The translations under genes were made by a program, and so were the position numbers. 64,000 nt of DNA from Mycolicibacterium baixiangningiae. GTDB lineage: Bacteria > Actinomycetota > Actinomycetes > Mycobacteriales > Mycobacteriaceae. Under the pieces are notes generated by a model. The model was not told the origin of the DNA. It saw only the letters and a program-made list of their open reading frames with translations, and searched no databases. This document shows positions 1 to 8,879 of this stretch, piece after piece. Each line of letters begins with the position of its first letter. Within the stretch, counting starts at the first letter, position 1. The stretch is from the NCBI RefSeq assembly GCF_016313185.1, contig NZ_CP066218.1, positions 3,720,001 to 3,784,000 of the forward strand, given 5' to 3'.

Positions 1-943
1 GCTTCGACTTGCGACCACGGCGAACGGCACCGCCGGGGCGACCGAACGCACCCGCTGCACCGCCACGCTGACCGGGGCGACCTCCGCCGCCACCGCCTGG
101 CCTGCCGCGGAAACCGCCTGCAGCCGCTCCACCGGCACCGGCACCGCCGCCACCGGGACCGCCCGCGCCGCCGCCGCGGTAGTTACCGCCGCCGCCTGCA
201 CCACCGGGACCGCCGGGACGGCCGCCACCTGCACCGGGGCCACGGCCACCGGGGCCGGGGCGCGCACCGCCGGGACGTCCCGCGGGGGCACCCGGACGGG
301 GGCCGGCGGGACGGGGCGGCATGTTGTTGGGCGACATACCCGGACGCGGCGTGCCGGGCCGGGGGGCGCCTGGCCGGGCCTGCGGCCGTGGGATCGGCCG
401 CTCCACCGGCTGCTGCGTGGAGAACGGGTTGTTGCCGACCCGCGGGGTGCGCGGGGCGGGTTTGGGCGCCGGGCCGGGACGCGGTCCGGGTGTGGGCCCG
501 GGACGTGACGGAGCGGGCGCGGGAGCGGACGCCGCGGGCTGGGCCGGGGCAGGCGCCGCAGGCTGGGCCGGGGCGGTCACCACAGGCTGAGCCGGAGCGG
601 GTGGTGGCACCGGGGCCGCCGGCGCGGGCGCCGCAGGCTTGGGGGCCGCGGGCTTCGCGGGAGCCGGCGCGGCCGGTACCGGTGCGGCCGCAGCGGCAGC
701 CGCTGCGGGCGTCGCGGGGGTGGCCGACGGCGCGGCGGGCGCACCGTTACCTGCGCTCTTGGCCTTGTCCGGGGTGGACCTGCTACCGCCGAACTTCTCG
801 CGCAACCGGCGCGCTACGGGTGCTTCAACGGTCGAAGAAGCTGATTTGACGAACTCGCCCTGCTCTTTCAGCGTTGCGAGCAAGTCTTTGCTGGTGACAC
901 CGAGTTCCTTCGCCAACTCGTGTACGCGGGCCTTACCTGCCAC
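1..943 (-). CDS. infB: Translation initiation factor IF-2, N-terminal part (partial, runs off window start)
   Basis: IF-2 is the GTPase that places initiator tRNA on the 30S subunit. The GTG at 943 starts [20 protein letters not shown], the standard mycobacterial IF-2 N-terminus, with GGAG nine bases upstream. The 314 visible residues are the N-terminal helical domain (about 1–55), an Ala/Pro-rich linker, then a Gly/Arg/Pro-rich linker, ending in the basic run RRGRKSK that precedes the GTPase core in mycobacteria. The G domain and later domains lie outside the window. It is the last visible gene of the rimP–nusA–ylxR–infB operon, the usual bacterial order. The linker is low complexity, which is normal for actinobacteria. 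Confidence 0.96.
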   Translation of the reverse strand, partial: MAGKARVHELAKELGVTSKDLLATLKEQGEFVKSASSTVEAPVARRLREKFGGSRSTPDKAKSAGNGAPAAPSATPATPAAAAAAAAPVPAAPAPAKPAAPKPAAPAPAAPVPPPAPAQPVVTAPAQPAAPAPAQPAASAPAPAPSRPGPTPGPRPGPAPKPAPRTPRVGNNPFSTQQPVERPIPRPQARPGAPRPGTPRPGMSPNNMPPRPAGPRPGAPAGRPGGARPGPGGRGPGAGGGRPGGPGGAGGGGNYRGGGAGGPGGGGAGAGGAAAGGFRGRPGGGGGGRPGQRGGAAGAFGRPGGAVRRGRKSK

Positions 944-1019
944 TACATCTCCATCTCTAGAGGCGACAGCGGTGGTAGGCCGCGCCTCGGGTTAGCTATG
1001 ACGCATTGTCATCGGAACT

Positions 1020-1394
1020 TCACGGTGTGCTCATGTTCTTCGCTACCTGTTCTCTTGCCGGGTGAGGCGAACCCGCCGAGAAATTCTCGACGTGCTCGAT
1101 CACCGCGGATAAGTCCGGTGAACCGGTGATTCGCAACGCTCGGACGAACGCTCGCCGCCGGATTGCCGCGTGTAGGCACTGCTCGCGCGGATGCAACCAG
1201 GCACCCCGCCCGGGCAGATTACCCGCTGTGTCAACGATCGCGGCGCACTCACCGTTCCCGTCGACCACAGCGGCCACTCGAAGCAATTCGGCGGCCAGCT
1301 CTCGCTTCCGGCATCCCACGCATGTCCGCACCGGCCCCGGGGGGTGGTCTTTCGTGCTTCGACGCGGCGATACCGAAGTCTCGCGCTGGCTCAC
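1020..1394 (-). CDS. ylxR: YlxR family (DUF448) RNA-binding protein
   Basis: Small basic protein found between nusA and infB in most bacteria; family members bind RNA and one has been linked to transcription control of tRNA processing genes. The signature PVRTCVGCRKREL, then LPGRGAWLHP and the basic AIRRRAFVRAL helix, are clear. The start is uncertain: GTG at 1394 gives 124 residues, while a GTG at 1442 overlaps the nusA stop codon by one base and gives 140. Family members are usually 90–110 residues and the first 16 residues of the longer form match nothing I know, so the shorter start is preferred. Confidence 0.85.
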   Translation of the reverse strand: MSQRETSVSPRRSTKDHPPGPVRTCVGCRKRELAAELLRVAAVVDGNGECAAIVDTAGNLPGRGAWLHPREQCLHAAIRRRAFVRALRITGSPDLSAVIEHVENFSAGSPHPAREQVAKNMSTP

Positions 1395-1441
1395 GGATGA
1401 GTCTACCGCCCCGGCCCCCGCGAACTGAAACGGCCGTCGCA

Positions 1442-2485
1442 CTACCGATCACGTACCGCGGGATGCGGCGCACCGGAATCGGGCTTTTGCTCGTCGGCCG
1501 GCGCCGCATCGCTGCGGATGTCGATCCGCCAGCCGGTCAGCCGAGCCGCCAGCCTGGCGTTCTGCCCCTCCTTGCCGATGGCCAGCGACAACTGGAAGTC
1601 GGGCACGACCACGCGGGCGGCCCGGGTCTGCTCGTCGATGACGCTGACCGAGACGACCTTCGCCGGCGACAGCGCGTTGGCGACGAACCGCGCCGGATCC
1701 TCGTCGTGGTCGATGATGTCGATCTTCTCGCCGGACAGTTCGCTCATCACGTTGCGGACCCGCTGGCCCATCGGGCCGATGCAGGCACCCTTGGCGTTGA
1801 GCCCGGGTACGCGTGAGGCGACCGCGATCTTCGACCGGTGCCCGGCCTCGCGAGCCACGGCGACGATGTCGACCGAACCCTCGTTGATCTCCGGGACCTC
1901 AAGGCTGAACAGCTTGCGCACCAGGTTCGGATGGGTGCGCGACAGGGTGATCAACGGTTCCCTGGCCCCGCGGGTCACCCCGACGACGTAGCAGCGCAAC
2001 CGGTCGCCGTGCTCGTAGCGTTCGCCGGGCACCTGCTCCGCGGCCGGGATGACGCCTTCGTTGCCCTTGGTCTCACTGCCCATCCGCACCACCACCAGGC
2101 CGCGCGCGTTGGCACGGGCGTCGCGCTGGATCACACCGGCGACGATGTCGCCCTCCCGGGCGGCGAACTCGCCGTAGTTCTTCTCGTTCTCCGCATCGCG
2201 CAGGCGCTGCAGGATGACCTGGCGCGCCGTGGTGGCGGCGATGCGGCCGAATCCCTCCGGAGTGTCGTCCCACTCCTGGATGAGGTTGCCGTCGGCGTCG
2301 GTCTCGCGGGCCATCACCTTCACCGAACCGCTCTTGCGGTCGATGTCGATCCGCGCGTCCGGCTGATGGCCGTCGGTGTGGCGATAGGCGGTCAGCAGCG
2401 CCGACTTGATGGTGTCGACGACGACGTCGACGGTGATGCCCTTGTCCGCCTCGATGGCGTGTAGGGCCGCCATGTCGATGTTCAT
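1442..2485 (-). CDS. nusA: Transcription termination/antitermination factor NusA
   Basis: NusA binds RNA polymerase and nascent RNA and modulates pausing, termination and rRNA antitermination. At 347 residues it has the short actinobacterial architecture: N-terminal polymerase-binding domain (about 1–105), S1 domain (about 110–180) and two KH domains (from about 200), with KH signatures such as [14 protein letters not shown] and [13 protein letters not shown]. No C-terminal acidic repeats are present, as expected for this phylum. ATG at 2485 has GGAGG upstream and overlaps the rimP stop by four bases (ATGA), so translation is probably coupled. Confidence 0.97.
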   Translation of the reverse strand: MNIDMAALHAIEADKGITVDVVVDTIKSALLTAYRHTDGHQPDARIDIDRKSGSVKVMARETDADGNLIQEWDDTPEGFGRIAATTARQVILQRLRDAENEKNYGEFAAREGDIVAGVIQRDARANARGLVVVRMGSETKGNEGVIPAAEQVPGERYEHGDRLRCYVVGVTRGAREPLITLSRTHPNLVRKLFSLEVPEINEGSVDIVAVAREAGHRSKIAVASRVPGLNAKGACIGPMGQRVRNVMSELSGEKIDIIDHDEDPARFVANALSPAKVVSVSVIDEQTRAARVVVPDFQLSLAIGKEGQNARLAARLTGWRIDIRSDAAPADEQKPDSGAPHPAVRDR

Positions 2486-3060
2486 TCTCCGGCCTCCTCT
2501 GCCGATTGGCCGGTCAACTCCAGCTCACGCTGGCTTGGTGGTGAGAACTCCACCTGGACAACGGCTTTGACGATTCCCTCGAGCGGAAGCTCGCGCACCG
2601 TGAAGTTGGCACGCGCGCCTTCGCGCACCACCAGCGACACCGACGTCCCGCCATCGGTGAGCGCGCCCAGCCGGCCGGTCAGCTGCGATCCGTCGGACAG
2701 GCTGAGCTCCACCTTGCGTCCGCGCGCACGCCGGAAGTGCTTCTCGGTGGTCAGCGGCCGGTCGACTCCCGGCGAGGTGACCTCGAGAACGTACACGGCG
2801 GCGTCAGCGGTCGAACCAGGGACCGACTCGTCGACGCGGTCGAGTTCTTCGGAGGCTGAGCGCGAGAGGCTGGCGATGGTGTCCAGGTCGAGCGGGCGGT
2901 CGCCGTCGACGACCACGGTGATGCGCGGTGGGCGCGCGCCGCCGTCGATGACGACGCTTTCGATCTCGAATCCGGCGCGCGCGAACTCGCCGTCGAGTAG
3001 CTCCTTCACCTGCTCCTGCGACGGCAACCCCGCCGGTCGCAAACTTGGCTCCGGTGCCAC
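2482..3060 (-). CDS. rimP: Ribosome maturation factor RimP
   Basis: RimP is needed for maturation of the 30S subunit. The 192-residue product carries the family landmarks [26 protein letters not shown] and the N-terminal [10 protein letters not shown] strand. The reading frame stays open far upstream (to about 3558), but GTG at 3060 is chosen because it gives the family length (about 180–190) and has GAGGAG eight bases upstream, while the extension is Ser/Ala low-complexity antisense of the next gene. First gene of the rimP–nusA–ylxR–infB operon; overlaps nusA by four bases. Confidence 0.95.
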   Translation of the reverse strand: MAPEPSLRPAGLPSQEQVKELLDGEFARAGFEIESVVIDGGARPPRITVVVDGDRPLDLDTIASLSRSASEELDRVDESVPGSTADAAVYVLEVTSPGVDRPLTTEKHFRRARGRKVELSLSDGSQLTGRLGALTDGGTSVSLVVREGARANFTVRELPLEGIVKAVVQVEFSPPSQRELELTGQSAEEAGE

Positions 3061-3220
3061 GGCGAGCTCCTCATCTTGAGTTTTATTGACGCATTGCCCG
3101 ACGGCGGGCGAAGGTGGCCGCCGGAATCGACTATCCACGATACGCCAGGCCCGGGAGGGTAGACACCGAACGCAACAGCGCCGAAGCGGCGCTACGGACA
3201 CCCGCGGTGGCAATGGCAGG

Positions 3221-3745
3221 ATGTTGCTCGTGCCGCGCGCCTTCGCCCCCGACACCGGGAACGTCAGCAGGCGGAACCTGCTGGCCGGCGCGGCGGTCCT
3301 CGCGGTCCTGGCTGCGTCCGCCGCCGCGTGCGGCTCCCCACCGCCACCACCGGAGGTCGACGAGCTGGCCGCCCAACTCGACCGGGCCCGCGCCGACAGT
3401 CGACTGGCCGCCGACGCCGCCGCCACGGCCCGCCCGCCACTGGCGCAGACGCTGACCGCGGTGGCCGCCGAACGCGCGGCGCACGCACAGGCGCTCACCG
3501 ACGAGCTCACCCGGCTCGCCGGCACCGACGCCCCGACGACCACGCCGTCGACCAGCACCGCGGCTCCGGTCAGACCTCCGACCGCCCGAGACGTCGTCGC
3601 CGCGCTGCGTCAGTCCGCCGAGAGCGCCACGGACCTCGCGGTGCAGATGTCGGGGTATCGCGCCGGTCTGCTGGGGTCGATCGCCGCGGCCTGTACCGCG
3701 GCCTGGCAGGTCGCGCTGGCGCCACCACCGAAGGACGCGCCGTGA
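3221..3745 (+). CDS. Alanine-rich putative lipoprotein (Rv2843-like)
   Basis: A protein of 174 residues with an N-terminal signal containing a twin-arginine-like SRRNLL, a hydrophobic stretch and a lipobox ending ASAAAC, so a Tat-exported lipoprotein is likely. The mature part is Ala/Thr/Pro-rich with a predicted helical region ([22 protein letters not shown]) and a Thr/Ser/Pro linker. Position beside proS and sequence character match M. tuberculosis Rv2843. ATG at 3221 or GTG at 3230 can start it. The stop overlaps the next gene by four bases (GTGA). Function unknown; a structural or heme/metal-linked role with the ferritin-like neighbour is only a guess. Confidence 0.8.
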   Translation: MLLVPRAFAPDTGNVSRRNLLAGAAVLAVLAASAAACGSPPPPPEVDELAAQLDRARADSRLAADAAATARPPLAQTLTAVAAERAAHAQALTDELTRLAGTDAPTTTPSTSTAAPVRPPTARDVVAALRQSAESATDLAVQMSGYRAGLLGSIAAACTAAWQVALAPPPKDAP

Positions 3746-4218
3746 CCTCTGTCGAGCCGACTGAGGCCGATCCGCCCCGCCCCACCGACGCCTCCGACGG
3801 GGCGCTCTACGACGCGATCGCCACCGAACACGCCACGATCTACGGGTACGGCCTGGTCTCGGCGCACTCCGCGCCGGAGGTGAACTGGCTGGTGTCGGCG
3901 TCGATCGCCGAACACCGCGAACGCCGGGAGGCCGCGATCGCCCTGCTGGAGCAGCGACAGGTGGCGCCGCCGCTGCCCGCCGTCGGCTACCAGGTGCCGA
4001 TGCGGGTGGACGATCCGTCCGACGCCGCGAAGCTCGCGGTGCGCATGGAGGAGGACGGCGCGACGGCGTGGCGGGCCGTCGTGGAGCAGGCCGCGGACAC
4101 CGAGTACCGGAGCTTCGGGCTCACCGCGCTGACGCAGTCGGCGGTCGCGGCGGCGCGCTGGACCCAGATCGTGGGCACCGACCCGGTCACCGTCGCCTTC
4201 CCCGGCGGTGCCGAGTAG
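3742..4218 (+). CDS. Ferritin-like DUF4439 protein (Rv2844-like)
   Basis: A 158-residue all-helical protein; motifs ALYDAIATEHATIYGYGLVSAH and WLVSASIAEHRERREAAIALL place Glu/His residues as in the ferritin-like DUF4439 family. No signal peptide or membrane segment. It is translationally coupled to the upstream lipoprotein by a GTGA overlap, and the pair is conserved beside proS in mycobacteria. Biochemical role unknown. GTG at 3742 is the only start consistent with the overlap and length. Confidence 0.85.
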   Translation: MTSVEPTEADPPRPTDASDGALYDAIATEHATIYGYGLVSAHSAPEVNWLVSASIAEHRERREAAIALLEQRQVAPPLPAVGYQVPMRVDDPSDAAKLAVRMEEDGATAWRAVVEQAADTEYRSFGLTALTQSAVAAARWTQIVGTDPVTVAFPGGAE

Positions 4219-4244
4219 CGCCTACCGCACTACAACGAGTGGCG

Positions 4245-5999
4245 CTACCGCACCGCGCCGAGGATCTCCGTCGCGGCGTCGTCGACGGCGATCTCCCGCT
4301 TCTCACCGCTGAACCGGTCGCGCAGTTCGACCACGCCGTCGGCCCAGCCGCGGCCGACCACGACGATCCAGGGCACGCCGAGCAATTCGGCGTCCTTGAA
4401 CTTCACCCCCGGTGAGGACTTGCGGTCGTCGAGCATCACTTCGAGCCCCAGCCGGTCCAGCTCGCCGGCCAGTTCCGTCGCTCCGGTGCGCGCGCCCTCG
4501 TCCTTGTTGGCGATCACGACGTGCACGTCGAACGGGGAGACCGCGGCGGGCCACCGCAGTCCCAGCTCGTCGTGTTGCTGTTCGGCGATCACCGCCACCA
4601 GCCGGGACACTCCGATGCCGTAGGAGCCCATGGTCAGCCGCACCGGTTTGCCGTCCTCGCCGAGGACGTCGGCGTTGAAGGCCTCGGTGTATTTGCGGCC
4701 CAACTGGAAGATGTGGCCGATCTCGATGCCGCGCGCGCTGACCAGCGGTCCGGCGCCGTCCGGTGAGGGGTCGCCGTCGCGCACGTTGGCGGCTTCGATC
4801 GTGCCGTCGGCGCGGAAATCGCGGCCCGCGACCAGCCCGACGACGTGCTTGTTCGGCTCGTCGGCACCGGTGATCCACGCCGTGCCGTCCACGATCCGCG
4901 GATCGACCAGATAGCGGACACCGTTGGCCAGCAACGCTTTCGGACCGACATACCCCTTGACCAGGAAGGGGTGCTTGGCGAAGTCGGCGTCGTCGAGCAT
5001 GGCGTACTCCGCCGGATCCAGTGCGGCGCCGAGCCGTTTGTCGTCGACCTCACGATCACCCGGGACGCCGACGGCGAGCAGCTCCCACTCCCCGCCGGGC
5101 TCGCGCACCTTGAGCAGCACGTTTTTCAGCGTGTCGGCCGCGGTGACCGCACGGCCGGCGAAGCTGGGCAGGTCCGCGCTGTTGGCCCAGTCGACCAGCG
5201 TCGCGATCGTCGGGGCGTCCGGCGTGTCGTACACCACCGCCTCCGGCTGCCCTTCGATCGGCGGCGATTCGGGCACCTGGGTCAGCACCGCCTCGACGTT
5301 GGCGGCGTAGCCGGACTCCACGCAGCGCACGAACGTGTCCTCGCCGACCTCGCTCTCGGCGAGGAACTCCTCGGACGCGCTGCCGCCCATCGCCCCGGAC
5401 ACCGCCGAGACGATCACGTACTTCACCCCGAGCCGGGCGAAGATCTGCTGGTAAGCCGCGCGGTGCAGGTGGTAGGCGGCCTTGAGGCCGTCGTCGTCGA
5501 CGTCGAAGGAGTACGAGTCCTTCATCACGAACTCGCGGCCGCGGAGGATGCCGGCGCGGGGGCGGGCCTCGTCGCGGTACTTCGTCTGGATCTGGAACAG
5601 GATCAGCGGGAAGTCCTTGTAGGAGCTGTACTCCCCCTTGACCGTGAGCGTGAACAGTTCCTCGTGGGTCGGACCCAGCAGGTAGTCGTTGTCGCGGCGG
5701 TCCTTGAGCCGGAACAGGGTGTCGCCGTATTCCGTCCACCGGTTGGTGGTCTCGTACGGCGCGCGCGGCAGCAGCGCGGGGAACAGGATCTCCTGGCCGC
5801 CGATCGCGGTCATCTCGTCGCGGACGATCTGCTCGATTTTGCGGAACACACGAAGCCCCAGCGGCAGCCATGTGTAGAGGCCCGGTCCGACAGGGCGGAC
5901 GTACCCGGCCCGGATGAGCAGCTTGTGGCTGGGCACCTCGGCGTCGGCGGGATCGTCACGCAGGGTGCGCAGGAACAGCTCGGACATGCGGGTGATCAC
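4245..5999 (-). CDS. proS: Prolyl-tRNA synthetase
   Basis: Charges tRNA-Pro with proline in the cytoplasm. Class II aminoacyl-tRNA synthetase of the bacterial type, 584 residues: motif 1 region near the N-terminus ([20 protein letters not shown]), motif 2 ([27 protein letters not shown]), an inserted editing-type domain (about 230–400), motif 3 ([20 protein letters not shown]) and a C-terminal anticodon-binding domain. GTG at 5999 (VITRMSEL) matches the start used in M. tuberculosis; ATG at 5987 is the alternative. Convergent with the DUF4439 gene, and downstream of efpA on the same strand with a 69-base gap. Confidence 0.97.
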   Translation of the reverse strand: MITRMSELFLRTLRDDPADAEVPSHKLLIRAGYVRPVGPGLYTWLPLGLRVFRKIEQIVRDEMTAIGGQEILFPALLPRAPYETTNRWTEYGDTLFRLKDRRDNDYLLGPTHEELFTLTVKGEYSSYKDFPLILFQIQTKYRDEARPRAGILRGREFVMKDSYSFDVDDDGLKAAYHLHRAAYQQIFARLGVKYVIVSAVSGAMGGSASEEFLAESEVGEDTFVRCVESGYAANVEAVLTQVPESPPIEGQPEAVVYDTPDAPTIATLVDWANSADLPSFAGRAVTAADTLKNVLLKVREPGGEWELLAVGVPGDREVDDKRLGAALDPAEYAMLDDADFAKHPFLVKGYVGPKALLANGVRYLVDPRIVDGTAWITGADEPNKHVVGLVAGRDFRADGTIEAANVRDGDPSPDGAGPLVSARGIEIGHIFQLGRKYTEAFNADVLGEDGKPVRLTMGSYGIGVSRLVAVIAEQQHDELGLRWPAAVSPFDVHVVIANKDEGARTGATELAGELDRLGLEVMLDDRKSSPGVKFKDAELLGVPWIVVVGRGWADGVVELRDRFSGEKREIAVDDAATEILGAVR

Positions 6000-6068
6000 A
6001 GCGGGCCAGCTTAGCCGCCGGGCAGAGCCTCGGAGCTCGCCGGCTCCGGAGCGTCGAGCGCGCCTAGA

Positions 6069-7649
6069 TCACAACTCGCCGGCGTCGATCGCGTCCTTGA
6101 CCTCCTGGGCGTGCGCGACCTGTTCGGAGGTGTAGCCGATCAACAGCGCCGCACCGCCGACGAGGACCGCGACCGCGGCCACCCACAGCAGCCCGTAGGT
6201 GTAGCCGGCGTCGAGCGCGCCCAACTGGGTGGTGTCCATGTTCTTCACCGGCCCGGTGGTGCCGCCGAGGTAGAGCGTGCGAGAGGTGATCACGGCCTGG
6301 ACGATGGCCAGCACGACGGGGCCGCCGAGGTTCTGCAGCATCAGCGTGATCGCCGACACCGGGCCGATCTGGTCGAAACCGACACCGGCGATGGCTGACA
6401 GCATCAGCGCGACGAAGATGATGCCGATCCCGACGCCGCCGACCACGAGCGGGATCACCAGGTTCGGGAAATAGGGGATGCCGCTGTTGAGCGTCGAGCC
6501 GTAGATCATCGCCCCCAGCACCAGAACACCACCGGAGATCACCAGGATTCGCGGCGGGACAATCGGAACCAGTTGCGAGGAGAGGGCCAACCCGATACCC
6601 ATCGCGATGGCGAAGGGGATGAAACCGATACCGGCGCGCAGCGGGCTGTAGCCCAGGATGTCCTGCACGTAGAGGCCGATCAGCACCGACAGGGTGAACA
6701 TGACGCCGCCGGCCAGGAAGACGGCCGCGAACGTGGCCAGCCGGTTGCGGTCCTTGAACAGCTCGAAGGGCACCACCGGGTTCTCCGCGAAGCGCTCAAC
6801 GAAGATGAAGGCGAGCAGGAAGACGCCGGCGGCGACGATCGAGGTGATGGTGACCGGCGACAGCCAGCCCTTCTCCGGACCCATCGAGAAACCGAATACG
6901 GCGGCGGTGCAGCCCAGCGTCGCGAGCAGCGCGCCCGTCGCGTCGAGTTTGAGCCGCTCTTTGTGCGTCTCACGGAGCGCGGTGTGAGCCAGGTAGAGAA
7001 TCAACAAGCCGATCGGGGCGTTGACCAGGAACGCCAGCCGCCACGACACCTCGGTGAGCGCGCCGCCGACGACCAGGCCCATCACCGAGCCGACGCCGGT
7101 CATCGCGGCGAACACTGCGGTGGCCGCGTTACGCGCCGGGCCCTTCGGGAAAGTCGTGGCGACGAGCGCCAGAGCGGTCGGCGAGGCGATCGCGGCACCG
7201 ACGCCCTGCAGCAGCCGGGCGATCACCAGCGTGGCCTCGTCCCATGCGATGCCACACAGGATCGAGGCGATGGTGAACAGCGCGACGCCCACGATGAAGG
7301 TGCGCTTGCGCCCGATGGTGTCGCCGAGGCGGCCACCGAGGAGCATCAGACCGCCGAAGGTCAACACGTAGGCCGTGATGACCCAGCTGCGGCCGGCGTC
7401 GGACAGATTGAGCGCGTCCTGGATCTTGGGGAGCGCGACGATGGCGATCGTGCCGTCCATCGTGGCCATGAGCTGCATGCCGGCGATCGCGATCACGGCG
7501 GCGAAGAATCTGCGCGACGGCAACCAGGTCGGTGCCTTGTTGGTTTGTGCCGCGGGTGTTTGCTCCGCGCTCATCGGCTGTGCCCGCTTCGCTCGGCCTT
7601 CCGCGTCGCGGATCATGGCTGCGCGCTCGGCGTCGTTGAGAGCCGTCAT
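6069..7649 (-). CDS. efpA: MFS efflux pump EfpA (QacA/DHA2 type)
   Basis: Drug:H+ antiporter of the inner membrane with 14 predicted transmembrane segments, 526 residues. MFS motif A (GGRLGDTIGRKR) follows TM2, motif B-like AIARLLQGVGAA region is in TM4, and motif C-like GSVMGLVVGGAL is in TM5. The M. tuberculosis orthologue Rv2846c is induced by isoniazid and linked to multidrug tolerance. An 18-bp inverted repeat lies 5–22 bases ahead of the ATG (7654–7671), over the likely -10 region, suggesting a local repressor. The cysG stop is 33 bases upstream, so read-through is also possible. Confidence 0.95.
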   Translation of the reverse strand: MTALNDAERAAMIRDAEGRAKRAQPMSAEQTPAAQTNKAPTWLPSRRFFAAVIAIAGMQLMATMDGTIAIVALPKIQDALNLSDAGRSWVITAYVLTFGGLMLLGGRLGDTIGRKRTFIVGVALFTIASILCGIAWDEATLVIARLLQGVGAAIASPTALALVATTFPKGPARNAATAVFAAMTGVGSVMGLVVGGALTEVSWRLAFLVNAPIGLLILYLAHTALRETHKERLKLDATGALLATLGCTAAVFGFSMGPEKGWLSPVTITSIVAAGVFLLAFIFVERFAENPVVPFELFKDRNRLATFAAVFLAGGVMFTLSVLIGLYVQDILGYSPLRAGIGFIPFAIAMGIGLALSSQLVPIVPPRILVISGGVLVLGAMIYGSTLNSGIPYFPNLVIPLVVGGVGIGIIFVALMLSAIAGVGFDQIGPVSAITLMLQNLGGPVVLAIVQAVITSRTLYLGGTTGPVKNMDTTQLGALDAGYTYGLLWVAAVAVLVGGAALLIGYTSEQVAHAQEVKDAIDAGEL

Positions 7650-7653
7650 AACA

Positions 7654-7671
7654 GGTTACCTTACAGTAATC
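7654..7671 (-). promoter_or_regulatory. Putative operator upstream of efpA
   Basis: Imperfect inverted repeat with the symmetry GnTTACnnTAnnGTAAnC (12 of 18 positions symmetric) between the cysG stop and the efpA ATG. On the minus strand it includes TAAGGT, a plausible -10 hexamer eight bases before the ATG, so a bound regulator would block initiation. The regulator is not identifiable from the window. Confidence 0.5.
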
Positions 7672-7682
7672 TTAGGAATCCT

Positions 7683-8879
7683 TTACCCACCGAAGGCGGC
7701 GACCGGCCCGATCACAATGATCGCGGGAGGTCGAATACCCTCGGCGCTCATCCGTTCCGGCGCGTCAGCCAGCGTAGCTCGCAACGTCCGCTGTGCGCTC
7801 GTGGTGCCGTGCTGCACCACGAGAACCGGAGTTTCCGCAGGTCGTCCGCCGTCGAGCAACGCCTTGGTGAACAGTTCGATCCTTTCGACCGCCATCAGCA
7901 AAACAATCGTCCCGGTCAGCGCTGCGAGCGCATCCCAATTCACCAACGATTCGGGGTGGTCCGGCGCGACATGTCCGCTGACCACCACGAATTCATGTGT
8001 GACGTGACGATGGGTGACAGGTACCCCGGCCAGCGCCGGAACACCTATGGCGCTGGTCACACCCGGTACGACGGTGACAGGGATCCCGGCCTCGGCGCAG
8101 GCCAGCACCTCTTCGTAGCCGCGCGCGAAGACGAACGGGTCACCGCCCTTGAGGCGGACGACGAACTTGCCCGCCGAGGCGCGGTCGATGAGCACCTGGT
8201 TGATGGCGTCCTGCGCCATGGCCCGGCCGTAGGGGATCTTGGCGGCGTCGATGACCTCGACGTGCGGCGGGAGTTCGGCGAGCAGTTCCTGGGGCGCCAG
8301 CCGGTCGGCGACCACGACGTCGGCCTGGGCGAGCAGCCGGCGCCCGCGCACGGTGATGAGTTCCGGGTCCCCGGGCCCTCCGCCGACCAGCGCGACGCCG
8401 GTGGTCACGGTGTCGGGGTCGTCGCCGGCGATCAGTCCGCTCGCGAGAGCCTCGTGGATCGCTGACCGGATGGCCGCCGAACGGCGGTGCTCACCGCCGG
8501 CGAGGACACCGACCGACAGGCCCTCGTACTCGAAGGACGCCGGCGTGACGGCGGTCCCCTCCCGGGCGACGTCGGCGCGCACGCAGAAGATGTGGCGGCG
8601 CTCGGCTTCGGCGACGACGGCCGCGTTGACGTCGGGATCGTCGGTCGCGGCGATCACGTACCAGGCACCGTCGAGGTCGCCGACGCGGAAGTCGCGCAGC
8701 GTCAGTGTGATTCCCGCCATAGCCTCGACGGCGGGCGTGGCGGCGCGGGCGATGACGTGCACGTCGGCGCCGTTCGCGATCAGCAGCGGCAGCCGGCGTT
8801 GTGCGACCGTTCCCCCACCGACGATGACGACCTTCCTGCCGGTGAGGCGTAGGCCGACGAGGTACGCGTTATCGGTCAC
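7683..8879 (-). CDS. cysG: Multifunctional siroheme/uroporphyrin-III methyltransferase CysG
   Basis: Bifunctional 398-residue enzyme. The N-terminal part (about 1–150) is the precorrin-2 dehydrogenase/ferrochelatase-like domain with the NAD site RKVVIVGGGTVAQRRL. The C-terminal part (about 160–398) is S-adenosylmethionine-dependent uroporphyrinogen-III C-methyltransferase with VGGGPGDPELITVRG and VVPGVTSAIGVPALAGVPVTHR. It makes precorrin-2 for siroheme and for the cobalamin genes beside it. GTG at 8879 overlaps the cobB stop by four bases. Confidence 0.96.
   Translation of the reverse strand: MTDNAYLVGLRLTGRKVVIVGGGTVAQRRLPLLIANGADVHVIARAATPAVEAMAGITLTLRDFRVGDLDGAWYVIAATDDPDVNAAVVAEAERRHIFCVRADVAREGTAVTPASFEYEGLSVGVLAGGEHRRSAAIRSAIHEALASGLIAGDDPDTVTTGVALVGGGPGDPELITVRGRRLLAQADVVVADRLAPQELLAELPPHVEVIDAAKIPYGRAMAQDAINQVLIDRASAGKFVVRLKGGDPFVFARGYEEVLACAEAGIPVTVVPGVTSAIGVPALAGVPVTHRHVTHEFVVVSGHVAPDHPESLVNWDALAALTGTIVLLMAVERIELFTKALLDGGRPAETPVLVVQHGTTSAQRTLRATLADAPERMSAEGIRPPAIIVIGPVAAFGG

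Noticed and set aside
1..340. Gly/Arg/Pro-rich repeats at the window start as a PE_PGRS-type gene
   Set aside because: They are in frame with the IF-2 N-terminus and end in the RRGRKSK stretch typical of mycobacterial IF-2.
3096..3109. GC-rich hairpin (GCCCG-ACGG-CGGGC) upstream of rimP as a riboswitch or terminator
   Set aside because: Too short, no T-run, and no gene ends there; chance is high at this GC content.
2482..3558. 358-codon reading for rimP with a Ser/Ala-rich N-terminal extension
   Set aside because: The extension is antisense to the lipoprotein gene, has no RimP homology, and GTG 3060 has a good ribosome-binding site and gives the family length.
4845..6014. 389-codon open frame antisense to proS
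   Set aside because: Arg/Val/Gly-rich shadow of a conserved gene in very GC-rich DNA; no start signals or recognisable domain.
6573..8465. 630-codon open frame on the plus strand across efpA and cysG
   Set aside because: It is antisense to two well-identified genes and has the Arg/Gly/Asp-rich composition of a shadow frame.
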